From contig CAUYUJ010014597.1 in assembly GCA_963575745.1 (NCBI GenBank), forward strand, positions 262,957 through 326,956: a stretch of DNA of 64,000 bases, read 5' to 3'. Below, piece after piece: positions 52,650 to 62,512 of this stretch. The notes beneath the pieces were generated by a model. It saw only the letters and a program-made list of their open reading frames with translations. It searched no databases and was not told where the DNA came from. Origin of the DNA: Prorocentrum cordatum (Eukaryota; Sar; Dinophyceae; Prorocentrales; Prorocentraceae). The stretch's first letter is position 1. The number at the start of each line of letters is the position of its first letter. The position numbers were made by a program, and so were the translations under genes.

Positions 52650-54370
52650 TCCCTGTCCTTGCAAACCACTCCTCCATGTTGTATCCCCAAACGGTTCGGC
52701 AGGGCGGGCCGGGCGCTTCGCCCGAGATTTTCACACTATCTATGATCCTAAAGCCTGCATGTTTGCAGCAATTTCACGGATGGAGGGCCGTTGGTTTTCA
52801 ACATGTGTCTGTAGCCTTAGCGCCTCGCACATTCGTCGTAAAAGTTTGCAATCGTTTCACGAGTGCAGGGCGGGTGGTTTTCGAAATATGACTCTCGCCT
52901 GAGCGACGCGACCATTCGTCTTAAAAACCATAAGCGCTTCACTGATGGAGGGCGGGTGGTTTCCAACATGTGGTTTTCGCCTAAGCGCCGCGCGCATTCT
53001 TCTTAAACGTTTGCAGTCGTTTCAAGGGTGCAGGGCGGGCGATGTTCGAAATGTAACCCAAAAAGATGATCAAGCAACATATCGTTCAGAAATCTGGGTC
53101 AGCTCCCTGGAGGCTTCATGGAACAAACCTTGGCCAATTTCTGCCATCAACGCTGGAGGAGCGAACGTGTTCTAAAAACTGGGCCCGCTTTCTGGCAAGT
53201 TGGTCAAGACACGCTGGTCCAGCTTTTCGGGAGGAGGCCTCTGAAATCAAATGCTCGACTGTATGATCTTCGGCTGGGCGCCGCGCACACTCGTCCTAAA
53301 AACTCGGGGCCGCTTCACTGATGGAGGGCGAATGGTTTTCAGAATGTGGTTCTCGCATTAGCGCCACGCACACTCCAATTAAACAGTGTGTCGCAGTTGC
53401 TAAGATGAGGGCAAGTCCGTTTCAAATGTGTTCTCGGCGCCATACACATTCGTTTTAAACTTCGCAGCCGTTTCAAGGATTCGCATGCTGAAGTCCAAGG
53501 ACTGGTGATCTAGCAGGACTTAGAACTGTCAGGGCGCAACAGTCACTTTGATTCTCGGTATTGGAGTTCAAGGAAAAGCGCTCGGGCACGATTTAGAGTT
53601 CTCACGACGCAACAAGGTTTTTGATTCTCAATGTTTGAAGTCCCAGGAACGGGCCACTCCCTGAGTAAGAAACACCTTCCCGTGGGTACCTATGCAGAGG
53701 AAACTTGGAGGGCGGGTGAACTGCAACACCGCCTGTGCCTTAAGTTTACGCAGGCTGGCATGATTCCTCCTCCGCCTCCCACCTCCTCCACCTCTTCCCT
53801 TATGAGCAACTCCTCCCTATCTCACCCCCGGACATGCCGGCAGGGCGGGCTGGGCGTTTCGCATGAGACTTCCTTACTACGGATGATCCTGAATCAAAGT
53901 GTACCACCGCTTCACGGACTGAGGGCGGGTGGGTTTCTAAGTGTGTCTCTCGCCATAGCGCTGCGCACATTCGTTCTGGAAGATAACGATACTTTCACGG
54001 ATGGGGGGCGGGTGATTTTTAAAATGTGTCTCGCGCTCAGCGACGCCCACATTTTCCTTTTACAGTTTGCATCATATTCAAAAAATGGAGGGCGGTTCCT
54101 TTTCAAAATGCGTTCTCGCCTAAACGCCGCGCGAATTCGCCCCAAAAGTTTGCAGCTGTTTCAAGGATTCGCACGGTTGAAGTCCTAGGCATGCTGTTTT
54201 GGCACGGATTAGGATTGCCAGAACGCAACCATCAGATTGATTCGATGTGTTGGAGTCCCACGAACGGCGTTCGCGGACGACTTGGGACTCCCAGGACGCA
54301 ATAAGCATCCCGATCCGCGGCGCTGACATCCTAGGAGTTGTGTTTTGGCCCGACTGGATGTTCTCAGACG
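52650..54370 (+). repeat. 82-bp satellite, right location, with block duplication
   Basis: Diverged units TTTCA.GGATGGAGGGCGGGT, GGTTTTCAA.ATGTG, CTCGCCT.AGCGCCGCGCA, CATTCGTCTTAAAAGTTTGC. A leader (CGGCAGGGCGGGC.GGGCG then GAT.ATCCT.AA) at 52690-52770 recurs at 53838-53905, so a block was duplicated. A second unit type (TTGAAGTCC, GGATT/GAGTTC, ACGACGCAA) fills 53460-53640 and 54165-54370. Confidence 0.8.
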
Positions 54371-55389
54371 GCTGCCTTCCAAGGGCACTTGAATTTACGC
54401 TGGTCCCCCTCCTCCTCCGCACCCTTCTTCTCCGCCAACGAACATACGTACACGTCGTTCATTTCAAATCGCGCTCGTTTCTAATTGTGCTCGTTTCTAG
54501 TTGTTCCGGTCCCCCTAGTGGCCAGGAAGAGGCCCAGGATAGAACAATTAGAAATAGAAGCATCTAGGCCCCCAAAAAACAAAGAACCTTCGAAAACTTA
54601 GAAGTGAACCATCTGTAAGCCTTGCGCTGGATGGCGCGCGAGCAGGGTGCAACACGAGATAATGGGCGTCGAAATGCAGCACTATTCACATCTGTCTCCA
54701 CTCCTTCACCGCTACCTCCCGCCAAACCGCTGCTGTCTTCTCGACAGAAAGAGAGCAGACACGGCCTCCCACGAACCGGCCAGGGACAAACAATTGCGCC
54801 TGACCGTGACTCTCTCCGCCACCGCCACCAGAATCTCCGCCTCCTCGACCTCGTACTCTCCTCGACGCGACTCGCCTCAACTCAAATCCACCAGAGCAGG
54901 GCGTCTCTGGGGCCAACCTCATGGGCCAGGAATGGCAGCATGCAGCTGGCCCCAAGCGAGGTGCCTGGCAGTGAGCCAGAGCCCTGCACGCGGGTCGAAG
55001 AACGGGTTTCTCAATAGGGATTCGAAACCGCCACCAGCCGAGTCCGTCGCCCAGTGCCAGCACGCGAATGCTCATGAACCTCAGCACTGCAGCACCCTCC
55101 TCCTCACTCATGGTCCTCCTCCTCATCCTCCTCCTCCTCCTCCCAACTCCCCGCGCGCACCCCCCGCGCGCGCGGGAGGAGGGCAGGGAAAAGGAGAGGG
55201 GGAGGAGGGGGATGAGAAGCAGGGGAAGAAGAGGAGGAGGCTGGGGAGGAAAAGCGAGGAGGTTGATGATGCAACGCGCGCGTGCTCGATGAAATTGAGG
55301 ACTGAGGGCCAGCCGGGGGGTGCGATGGATCGCACGAGGATCCACCACCTACGCCACCGCTTGGCCCAGCCCCTGAAACTAACAAGATC
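54371..55389. other. Stretch without a gene
   Basis: Contains CTCGTTTCTA.TTGT short repeats (54470-54505), (CCT)n at 55110-55145 and a purine-rich run 55170-55262. Open frames show no known motif. Confidence 0.4.
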
Positions 55390-55660
55390 GGGGGCCCTCC
55401 CTTAGTGGGCCCTGGAAACGACAGGGCCGATTTTTTACCGGTTTCGTTTTGCCGGTTTTCTTCTGGTTCCGACGCCGTTTTTTCACTGGTTCCATCGCCG
55501 TTCTTTTACGGGTTTCCGCTCCGGCTCAAATCTTGAAGCCGTTGTTGTTGCCGTTTCCGGTCGCCGTTTTTGTGGCCGTTTCCATCTTCAAAGGGCACAT
55601 GTTCGGAAACGGTGAAAAAACGGCCCTGCCGTTTCCGGGGCCCACTCAGGGCCCTCCCCC
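55390..55660. mobile_element. MITE with 55-bp TIRs and GCCGTTTT interior repeats
   Basis: Left end GGGGCCCTCCCTTAGTGGGC, CCTGGAAACGACAGGGCCGA; right end CGGCCCTGCCGTTTCCGGGG, CCCACTCAGGGCCCTCCCCC is its inverse complement. The interior is short CCGGTTT/GCCGTTTTT repeats. One copy in the window. Confidence 0.8.
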
Positions 55661-55930
55661 CCGCGGGGGCCTCCTGGAAGAAGCAGGAGCGCAGAGGAGG
55701 GAGGGGAGGGAGGCGGAGGCGGAGGAGGGGGCCGCCCTCCCACCCCCGACGGCCGAGGGGGGGCCCGCCTGCGGGTCCGTCACGACAGCGCCCTCGGCGT
55801 GCGCCTCTCCCCGGCCGGGCGCGGGCCCTCCCGCACCGGTAACGCCCTCCCGCGCGCCGCGCCCTCCGCACCCGCCCGATCGCGGCGACGCGGCGGCGAC
55901 GCCCCCCCTGGAGGAGCGGAGCGCCGCTGC
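55661..55930. other. Very GC-rich stretch without a gene
   Basis: Mostly G/C with GGAGGGAGGCGGAGG runs. Nothing coding recognised. Confidence 0.4.
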
Positions 55931-56163
55931 TTGAGCAGGGACCGACCGTCCCGGCATGCCTATAGTCCTACCACGAAATGCTCCTAGAACCCAGCAGTGT
56001 TCTAAGAACAACAGCAATGTTCGCAGAACGGTAACCCGATGTGATAAAGCAAGACAGGGTCCGCCAGAAATGTTCTAAGAACATTTCGTGGAAGCCACAA
56101 ACGATTCTTAGAACATTGCTTGGTAGGGCCATAGGCGGGCCAGGACGCTTCGCCACTGCTTGA
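55931..56163 (+). mobile_element. MITE family T, copy 3
   Basis: TTGA-GCAGGGACCGACCGTCCC at the left, GCCACTGC-TTGA at the right. Best-preserved TIRs of the three copies. Confidence 0.9.
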
Positions 56164-57059
56164 GCTGCAGCGGCAACGCCGCCGCGAGGAGGCGAGACGC
56201 TTCCCCTCGCGTCCCTCCCTCTCCTCCTGCGAGCGGGCGCCGGCCTCGGACGAGGGGTTCCCACCCGCTCGGCTCCCGTCACCGACCCTCGTCCCCAGGG
56301 CTGATGTTCGTTTTCGTTCTCCCTCGTTTTGTCTTCAATCCGCCGTTGCCGCAAAGCGAAGTCGGAACGGAAACGGCCCACGAAATCGCCAAAACACCGT
56401 TTAGGTCCAGCCCTGCTCGTTCCCGGGCGTCCCTTGCGGTGGACATGGGAGCCCTCCAAGTCCGCAGCAGAGCAGCCCCCTCTTGACGCACCAGTGTCAA
56501 ACGTTGAAGGATCATTCGCGGCCCAGCCACTAGCTGCTGATGCACGTGCTCAGCATGCCGACTCCGACAGGCGCACCACGGGCTTGGGAACCCTGAAGCC
56601 GAGAAAAACACTGTCTGGAGACATCTGGGTGGGGCTAGTCACTTGCTCGCCAGTTGCAGGTTCCCTGGGCCCTCCTCCTCCTCCTGCCTCCTCTGCCCGA
56701 CAACTGTCCTCCTGCGCGCTGGAGCAATGGGCGATACGTGTCCTTCAAAGGAGCGCCCATCCACAGCTGCCGAACTTGCATGCCGCGTTCGAGAGGGACC
56801 CCCCCTGCGCCAGCGAATGACGAGAGAGCGCCGGAAGCGATCCAAGTCTCGCCGGCTGCGCAGAAGGGGAGGGTCAGCGCATCATGGGCCGAGGCACGTG
56901 CGCGGACGAGGGGGCCCAAAGGCCGTGCTGCGCGCCCCTGACCCAAACAATGAGGCAGAACATCTAATAATCCCCCGTGAAAAAACGCCTGCTTCCCAAG
57001 TGATGGGAAGGGGACTCCACGGCGCAGCAGCGGAACCGGGAGGAAAGGGAGGGGGAGGC
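56164..57059. other. Stretch without a gene
   Basis: No recognisable protein, RNA or repeat. CTCCTCCTCCTGCCTCCT occurs at about 56672-56690. Confidence 0.35.
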
Positions 57060-57128
57060 GGGGAGAGGAGGCGGAGGAGGACGAGGGGGAGGAGGAGGAG
57101 GAGGAGGAGGAGGAGGAGGAGGAGGAGG
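57060..57128 (-). repeat. (GGA)n tract at the 3' end of LINE 3
   Basis: Pure GGA from 57087 to 57128; (TCC)n on the LINE sense strand, starting five bases after the LINE 3 stop codon. Confidence 0.95.
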
Positions 57129-57133
57129 TGCGA

Positions 57134-57899
57134 TCATCCCAACCCCGCGTGTTCTCCCCTGAGCAGGCGCCGCAGCCCCGCCTGCCTTTGGGCCAGCACC
57201 TTGGCCCGCGCCTTGAGGAGGTTGGCGATGCTGAGCCTCCGACCTGAATTCCTTACCTTGTTGTAAGAATGAAAGAGCAAATCGATGGCAATGACACAAC
57301 TCGCATGTGCGTGAATGGGGCCAGCAAAAAACAGAGGGCACAGCTTCCTCTCACTTCTCCAATCGGAGTAATCATGAGGCAAGAGAGGGAGCAGAGCGGC
57401 AACAACAGGCGAACTGACAGGACAAGACAGATAGTGGAGGACGTCATCTCCTCCAACACAGCTGCATCCGAATTTGCACCTGTCGGGCCCCTGGTGGTAC
57501 CTGCGGGTGGTACACCAGGCGTTGCACATAGTTTTGATCAAACTACTCATCACAAATCCAGGGAGCGTTTGCCCTAGACGACCAACTCTAATCATCAGCA
57601 GGGTTATCATTTCTTGTCGGACCGCCTCACGCCCACAGAAATACTGCAACCTCGGAATCAATGCCTTACACGCGGATTCTGGAGGGTCACTTTTTTCAAT
57701 CGCACGAAGCACAGCAGCCTGGAAATTACGTTTGTCTGGGTCATCGGGGACATCTGGGATCCTATCCAGTAACTCACAAACACGGTTCAACTGGTACAGC
57801 GGGCTCTGGAGGAACAAATCAGAGAACTGGTGTGCAATCAGGAAGTCGTCAGACTCAATCAAGTCTTGGTACTGCTGAATCAGCTTGGGGAACATCTCA
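57134..57899 (-). pseudogene. LINE 3 C-terminal part with Cys/His zinc-binding motif
   Basis: Continues LINE 3 in the next frame after the homopolymer break: NEMFPKLIQQYQDLIESDDF, FSDLFLQSPLYQLNRVCELL, FVMSSLIKTMCNAWCTTRRY, then CKFGCSCVGGDDVLHYLSCP, a C-x3-C...H-x3-C zinc-binding pattern typical of the C-terminus of LINE reverse transcriptases. The last residues are basic (LKARAKVLAQRQAGLRRLLR). Stop TGA at 57136-57134. Confidence 0.8.
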
Positions 57900-58690
57900 T
57901 TTTTTTTCCGCGGTCCGATATCTGGCCGCCATGCATAGTTGCCGCAGTTGCGGCAGATGGAGCTTGACGCCAATCGCCTCAAGATCAAAGAAGACAGCTC
58001 GGGGGACAGCGTGGCGTGGCCGGTTCACGAGCAGCTGCAGACATTCATCCTCCAGACGGAACAGGGCAGGAGGCGGCTCAAGGAACTGGGCGACGAATTG
58101 CGTGACAGGCAGTGCGAGGGACTTGTAGCTCAAAATCGTCTCGACTAGCCCCAATCCCAGCCCACGTATCTCTCTGACCCTCCTCACATACTTCACCATC
58201 GGATCCCTCCAGCTCACTTCCCCTCCACCACGGCCCAAGAAAATCCCAAGATATTTCCCACACGTCCGAATACATATCCTCCCCAAATCAACTCCCATCT
58301 CATCAAACCGATCACGAACATACGACTCCTGAAACTCTTCCATAAATACAACCACGGTCTTCTTACGATTCAACTGCAATCCCGTCGCCAGGGCGCACTG
58401 GTTCATAATCACCAGCACATTCGGAACAGTCTCGAACAGGTCACTCGAGCCATGCATCAAGTCGTCCGCGAATCCACACAGACAAGACTCTGGCTCAGGC
58501 AACGCACAAACGAGGGCACGAACTATCGGGTCCAGCGAGAGCGCGAAGATCGACCCTGAGGCGGGACACCCCTGCTTAATCCCAGACTCAATCTCGAAGC
58601 CAGGAAAACGTTGACCTCCCAGGACGATGGTCGCACGAATGCCCGAATATAGGAACCTCAAGGCCCGAACGATACAACTCGGCCCCATAG
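57897..58690 (-). pseudogene. LINE 3 reverse transcriptase, palm and thumb
   Basis: After a spurious poly-Pro lead encoded by the (TCC)n tract: RALRFLYSGIRATIVLGGQR, FEIESGIKQGCPASGSIFAL (motif B, the R/K-Q-G-C-P type), CLCGFADDLMHGS (motif C with A-D-D), GLQLNRKKTVVVFM (motif D) and CGKYLGIFLGRGGGE (motif E), then connection helices (LVETILSYKSLALPVTQFVA). Motif A and all upstream domains are missing through truncation. The frame ends at 57897 just beyond the T8 run (57900-57907 on +), where an indel shifts it. Confidence 0.85.
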
Positions 58691-58727
58691 GAGGAGGAGG
58701 AGGAGGAGGAGGAGGAGGAGGAGGACG
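58690..58727 (-). repeat. (GGA)n tract at the 5' junction of LINE 3
   Basis: Twelve GGA units fused directly to mid-RT sequence. Confidence 0.95.
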
Positions 58728-59440
58728 TGCTGGAAATACCAGTGGGGGCAATCAAATCGCAAAGGTTTCGTGACATTCCCCCGCCCCCCCTCCCCCCGCA
58801 GAATCCTCAACCCCCCTCTCCAGCGGCCCCGATCCCAGGGCGCCTGGCCAAAGAGGGTCACTCCTGCGGCAATGCCTCGCGGCTTCTTTCGCTAGGGTTG
58901 CCCGAATTCGCTCGTCGCGTGCCGCGATGCGCGACGCGTGGTTATGTTCGCGCCCTCGCGCCCTCGCGTCGCCCCCCTTCGGGAAGGGCAGCTGCTCCGC
59001 CGCAGACCGCGGTGAGCGAAGGCAGAACACAACGGCATACACAACATGTGCGTTCGGAGGTCGGCGCTCCGAAAGCGAATCCACGTGTTCCTGGGCGGGG
59101 GGGGCCATCGGGCCCGTATCGGAGGTGAATGGGCGATTGGGGGCATCGCCCCCCGAGCTTACGGTGGGGAGCTGTTACTTAGCGGCTCCGCTCCGCGGGG
59201 CTGGAGGCTGGGAGCGGGACAGCTGGGGACTGGGACGTGGATTGCGCGTCGAGCCGAGAAACAGTGGGCCAAAACCGGCAGAGCGACACGCGAAGCCAAA
59301 GATCCGGACCGTAAGTTGCCACTGAAGGAAGGAGAACGCACTGCACAGAAATGAGATTCCGAAACACCGCGTGGACTTCTTGGACCAGCGCCAGACCCCC
59401 CTGGCGGCGCGAGGGGGAGGACAAGGGACGGCGGCCGCAG
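58728..59440. other. Stretch without a gene
   Basis: GC-rich; TTGGACCAGCGCCAGACCCC near 59380 resembles the foldback family. No protein recognised. Confidence 0.4.
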
Positions 59441-59585
59441 CAGGGAACGGCAGACGGACGTCACACAGACAGACACACAGACACAAAGACACACACACAC
59501 ACACACACGGACACACACACACACACGGACACACACACACACGGACACACACACACACACACACACCCACACACACACACACACA

Positions 59586-59616
<31 letters not shown>

Positions 59617-59625
59617 TTTTTGCGT
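59441..59625 (+). repeat. (CA)n array
   Basis: ACACAC with CGG interruptions. A second short (CA)n lies at 59980-60012. 59626-60120 otherwise holds nothing named. Confidence 0.9.
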
Positions 59626-60121
59626 CGGCGGCTGGGCAGAGGGCGACTGCTCCGGCGGATAGGCAACTGGGGACACGCTGTATGCAAATCAAGGCCGCAA
59701 TGCACGAAAGGAGAAAGGGGAGGACGAGCCCCGGCGAGACGGGCAGAGAGGAAGCCAGGCCACTCAGAACTGCCGGCTGCGGCAAGGGGAGCGCCGGCCG
59801 GGGGGGGGAGCAGCGCCAGTACAGGCCGTGCTGAGCAGCACTGAGCCGAAGCTGGGGGGGGCAGCCAGGAACTGCAGCATGTGGTGAAGAGAAAACGAAG
59901 CGTAGCCCAACCTCGTGGACCGAGAAAAGTCTAGGGATGAGCCAATGCGCCGAGACAGGCGGGCAAGGCGGATGCTGAACGACACACACACACACACACA
60001 CACGCGCACACACTTTCGGTCGCATGCTGCCAGGGCCACGAGCCTCGCGGTCGATAGAGGTCGGTAAATTCAGCCAAGGACAGTCAGCCCTCACGAAGCA
60101 GTGACGGCGGCGAGCCCGGTG

Positions 60122-60290
60122 GAGAAGTGAGAATGGGCGGACCTTCTCAGAAGACTCGGAAGTTCCCTGGGCCTTCTGAGAAGTTTCTCAGCCTTCCCCG
60201 AAGACACAGAAAACTTCTCAGAAGGCGCGAGGGCTTCTGACGACCCCCGCCGCCTTGAGAGGGCCTCTTCCTTCTCACTTCCCTCCTCGC
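60122..60290. mobile_element. MITE family A (AGAAGG), copy 2
   Basis: Left GAGAAGTGAGAATGG, right CCTTCTCACTTCCCTC. CCTTCTGAGAAGTTTCTC and CCTTCCCCGAAGACACAGAA match 50965-51140. Confidence 0.65.
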
Positions 60291-60411
60291 TCGCCGCCGA
60301 CAGTGGCCGGGCGGCACTGGCGGCCCAGACGGCCAAGGGTTAGGTCGGGCATGTCCTCCTACAGGCGGAATCTTGGAAGAAAATAGGGGAACAAAAAGTG
60401 TCATAAACATA

Positions 60412-60556
60412 AACACTCGGAAGTCCGCGCGGATTTCTCGGATCGGCGCTGGACCCCCCTCCCTGGCGCGCGGAGCGCGCCAGGGGCGGCGCCGGAAAAG
60501 CCGCCGGGGGGCCCCAGCGCCGATCCGAGAAATCCGCGCGGACCTCCGAGTTTTTA
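60412..60556. mobile_element. Near-perfect foldback, GCGCGCGGAGCGCGC family
   Basis: Left arm ACTCGGAAGTCCGCGCGGAT, TTCTCGGATCGGCGCTGG; right arm CCAGCGCCGATCCGAGAAAT, CCGCGCGGACCTCCGAGT, inverse complements with one mismatch over 38 bp. Centre CTGGCGCGCGGAGCGCGCCA, itself a hairpin. Best-preserved copy in the window; nested in the 60340-62775 element. Confidence 0.9.
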
Positions 60557-60678
60557 CCTAACAGCGAAGAATCATAGGTTTCTAGTAGGGTCAAAAGAGA
60601 GCAGCATGACGCCCCAAGGGGGTCTGGGCGCGATCCAGGGGAGGGTGCTGGGGATTTTTTTTTGCCAACAAGTACACA

Positions 60679-61018
60679 CTTCGTGGTCTTCGAGGTCCCA
60701 GAGCTCCATTCCCGGGCCACATTTTGAATGCCCAGAGCCAACTGTAGGCCACTTCGTGGTCTTCGAGTTCCCAGAACTCCATTCCCGGGCCACATTTTGA
60801 ATGCCCGGAGCCAACTGTAGGCCACTTCGTGGTCTTCGAGGTCCCAGAACTCCATTCCCGGGCCACATTTTGAATGCCCGGAGCCAACTGTAGGCCACTT
60901 CGTCGTCTTCGAGTTCCCAGAACTCCATTCCCGGGCCACATTTTGAATGCCCGGAGCCAACTGTAGGCCACTTCGTGTTCTTCGAGTTCCCAGAACTCCA
61001 TTCCCGGGCCACATTTGC
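60679..61018 (-). repeat. 73-bp tandem repeat, about 4.7 units
   Basis: CACTTCGTGGTCTTCGAG, TCCCAGAACTCCATTCCCGG, GCCACATTTTGAATGCCCGG, AGCCAACTGTAGGC. Start points 60679, 60752, 60825, 60898, 60971, exactly 73 bp apart; very homogeneous. Confidence 0.95.
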
Positions 61019-61023
61019 TGAAA

Positions 61024-62512
61024 GGCTGAAGGCTGCCTGAGGCTGAGGCTGAGGCTGAGGCTGAGGCTGAGGGCTGAGGCTGAGGGAGGCTGAAGGCAGA
61101 GGCTGAGGCTGAGGCTGAAGGCAGGCTGAGGCTGAGGCTGAGGCTGCAGGCTGAGGCTGAGGCAGGCTGAGGCTGAGGCCGAGGCTGAAGGCAGACTGAG
61201 GCTGAGGCTGAAGCAGGCTGAGGCTGAGGCTGAGGCAGGCTGATGCTGAGGCAGGCTGAGGCTGAGGCTGAGGCTGATGCTGAGGCTGAGGCTGAAGGCT
61301 GAGGCTGGCTGAGGGCTGAGGCTGAGGCTGAGGCTGAGGCTGAGGCTGAGGCTGAGGCAGGCTGATGCTGAGGCAGGCTGAGGCTGAGGCTGAGGCTGAG
61401 GCTGAGGCTGCAGGCTGAGGCTGAGGCAGGCTGAGGCTGAGGCCGAGGCTGAAGGCAGACTGAGGCTGAGGCTGAAGCAGGCTGAGGCTGAGGCTGAGGC
61501 AGGCTGAGGCTGAGGCTGAGCAGGCTGATGCTGAGGCAGGCTGAGGCTGAGGCTGAGGCTGATGCAGGCTGAGGCTGAGGCAGGCTGAGGCTGAGGCCGA
61601 GGCTGAAGGCAGATTGAGGCTGAGGCTGAGGCTGAGGCTGAGGCTGAGGCAGGCTGAGGCTGAGGCTGGCTGATGCAGGCTGAGGCTGAGGCAGGCTGAG
61701 GCTGAGGCCGAGGCTGAAGGCAGAGAGGCTGAGGCTGCAGGCTGAGGCTGCAGGCTGAGGCTGGCTGCAGGCTGAGGCTGAGGCAGGCTGAGGCTGAGGC
61801 TGAGGCTGAGGCTGATGCTGAGGCAGGCTGAGGCTGAGGCTGAGGCTGATGCAGGCTGAGGCTGAGGCAGGCTGAGGCTGAGGCCGAGGCTGAAGGCAGA
61901 CTGAGGCTGAGGCTGAAGCAGGCTGAGGCTGAGGCTGAGGCAGGCTGAGGCTGAGGCTGAGGCAGGCTGATGCTGAGGCAGGCTGAGGCTGAGGCTGAGG
62001 CTGATGCAGGCTGAGGCTGAGGCAGGCTGAGGCTGAGGCCGAGGCTGAAGGCAGACTGATGTGAGGCTGAGGCTGCAGGCTGAGGCTGAGGCTGGCAGGC
62101 TGAGGCAGGCTGAGGCTGAGGCTGAGGCTGAGGCTGAGGCTGAGGCTGAGGCTGAGGCAGGCTGAGGCTGAGGCTGAGGCTGATGCAGGCTGAGGCTGAG
62201 GCAGGCTGAGGCTGAGGACGAGGCCGACGGCAGACTGAGGCTGAGGCTGAAGCAGGCTGAGGCTGAGGCAGAGGCAGGCTGAGGCTGAGGCTGAGGCAGG
62301 CTGATGCTGAGGCAGGCTGAGGCTGAGGCTGAGGCTGATGAAGGGTAAGGCTGATGAAGGGTGAGGCTGATGCAGGCTGAGGCTGAGGCTGAGGCCGAAG
62401 GCAGACTGATGTTGAGGCTGAAGCAGGCTGAGACTGAGGCTGAGGCAGGCTGAGGCTGAGGCAGGCTGAGGCTGAGGCAGGCTGAGGCTGAGGCTGAGGC
62501 AGGCTGAGGCTG
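61024..62512. repeat. (GGCTGA)n minisatellite, 1.5 kb
   Basis: GAGGCTGAGGCTGAGGCAGG units with CTGATGC and CCGAGGCTGAAGGCAGACTG variants that recur at about 130-300-bp spacing, giving higher-order structure. The minus strand is open for 750 and 685 codons in two frames (Gln/Pro/Ser/Ala/Leu only), which reflects the hexamer lacking stops. Confidence 0.95.

Larger units (their letters stand above)
57129..58690 (-). mobile_element. LINE 3: 5'-truncated non-LTR retrotransposon
   Basis: A 1.56-kb minus-strand remnant starting abruptly inside the RT palm, directly joined to (TCC)n (58727-58690), and ending at a stop 5 bp before another (TCC)n tract. 5' truncation at the insertion junction is the usual result of incomplete target-primed reverse transcription. 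One frame change, in an 8-base homopolymer, separates two otherwise clean frames, so the copy is fairly young. It is distinct from LINE 1 and LINE 2. Confidence 0.9.
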
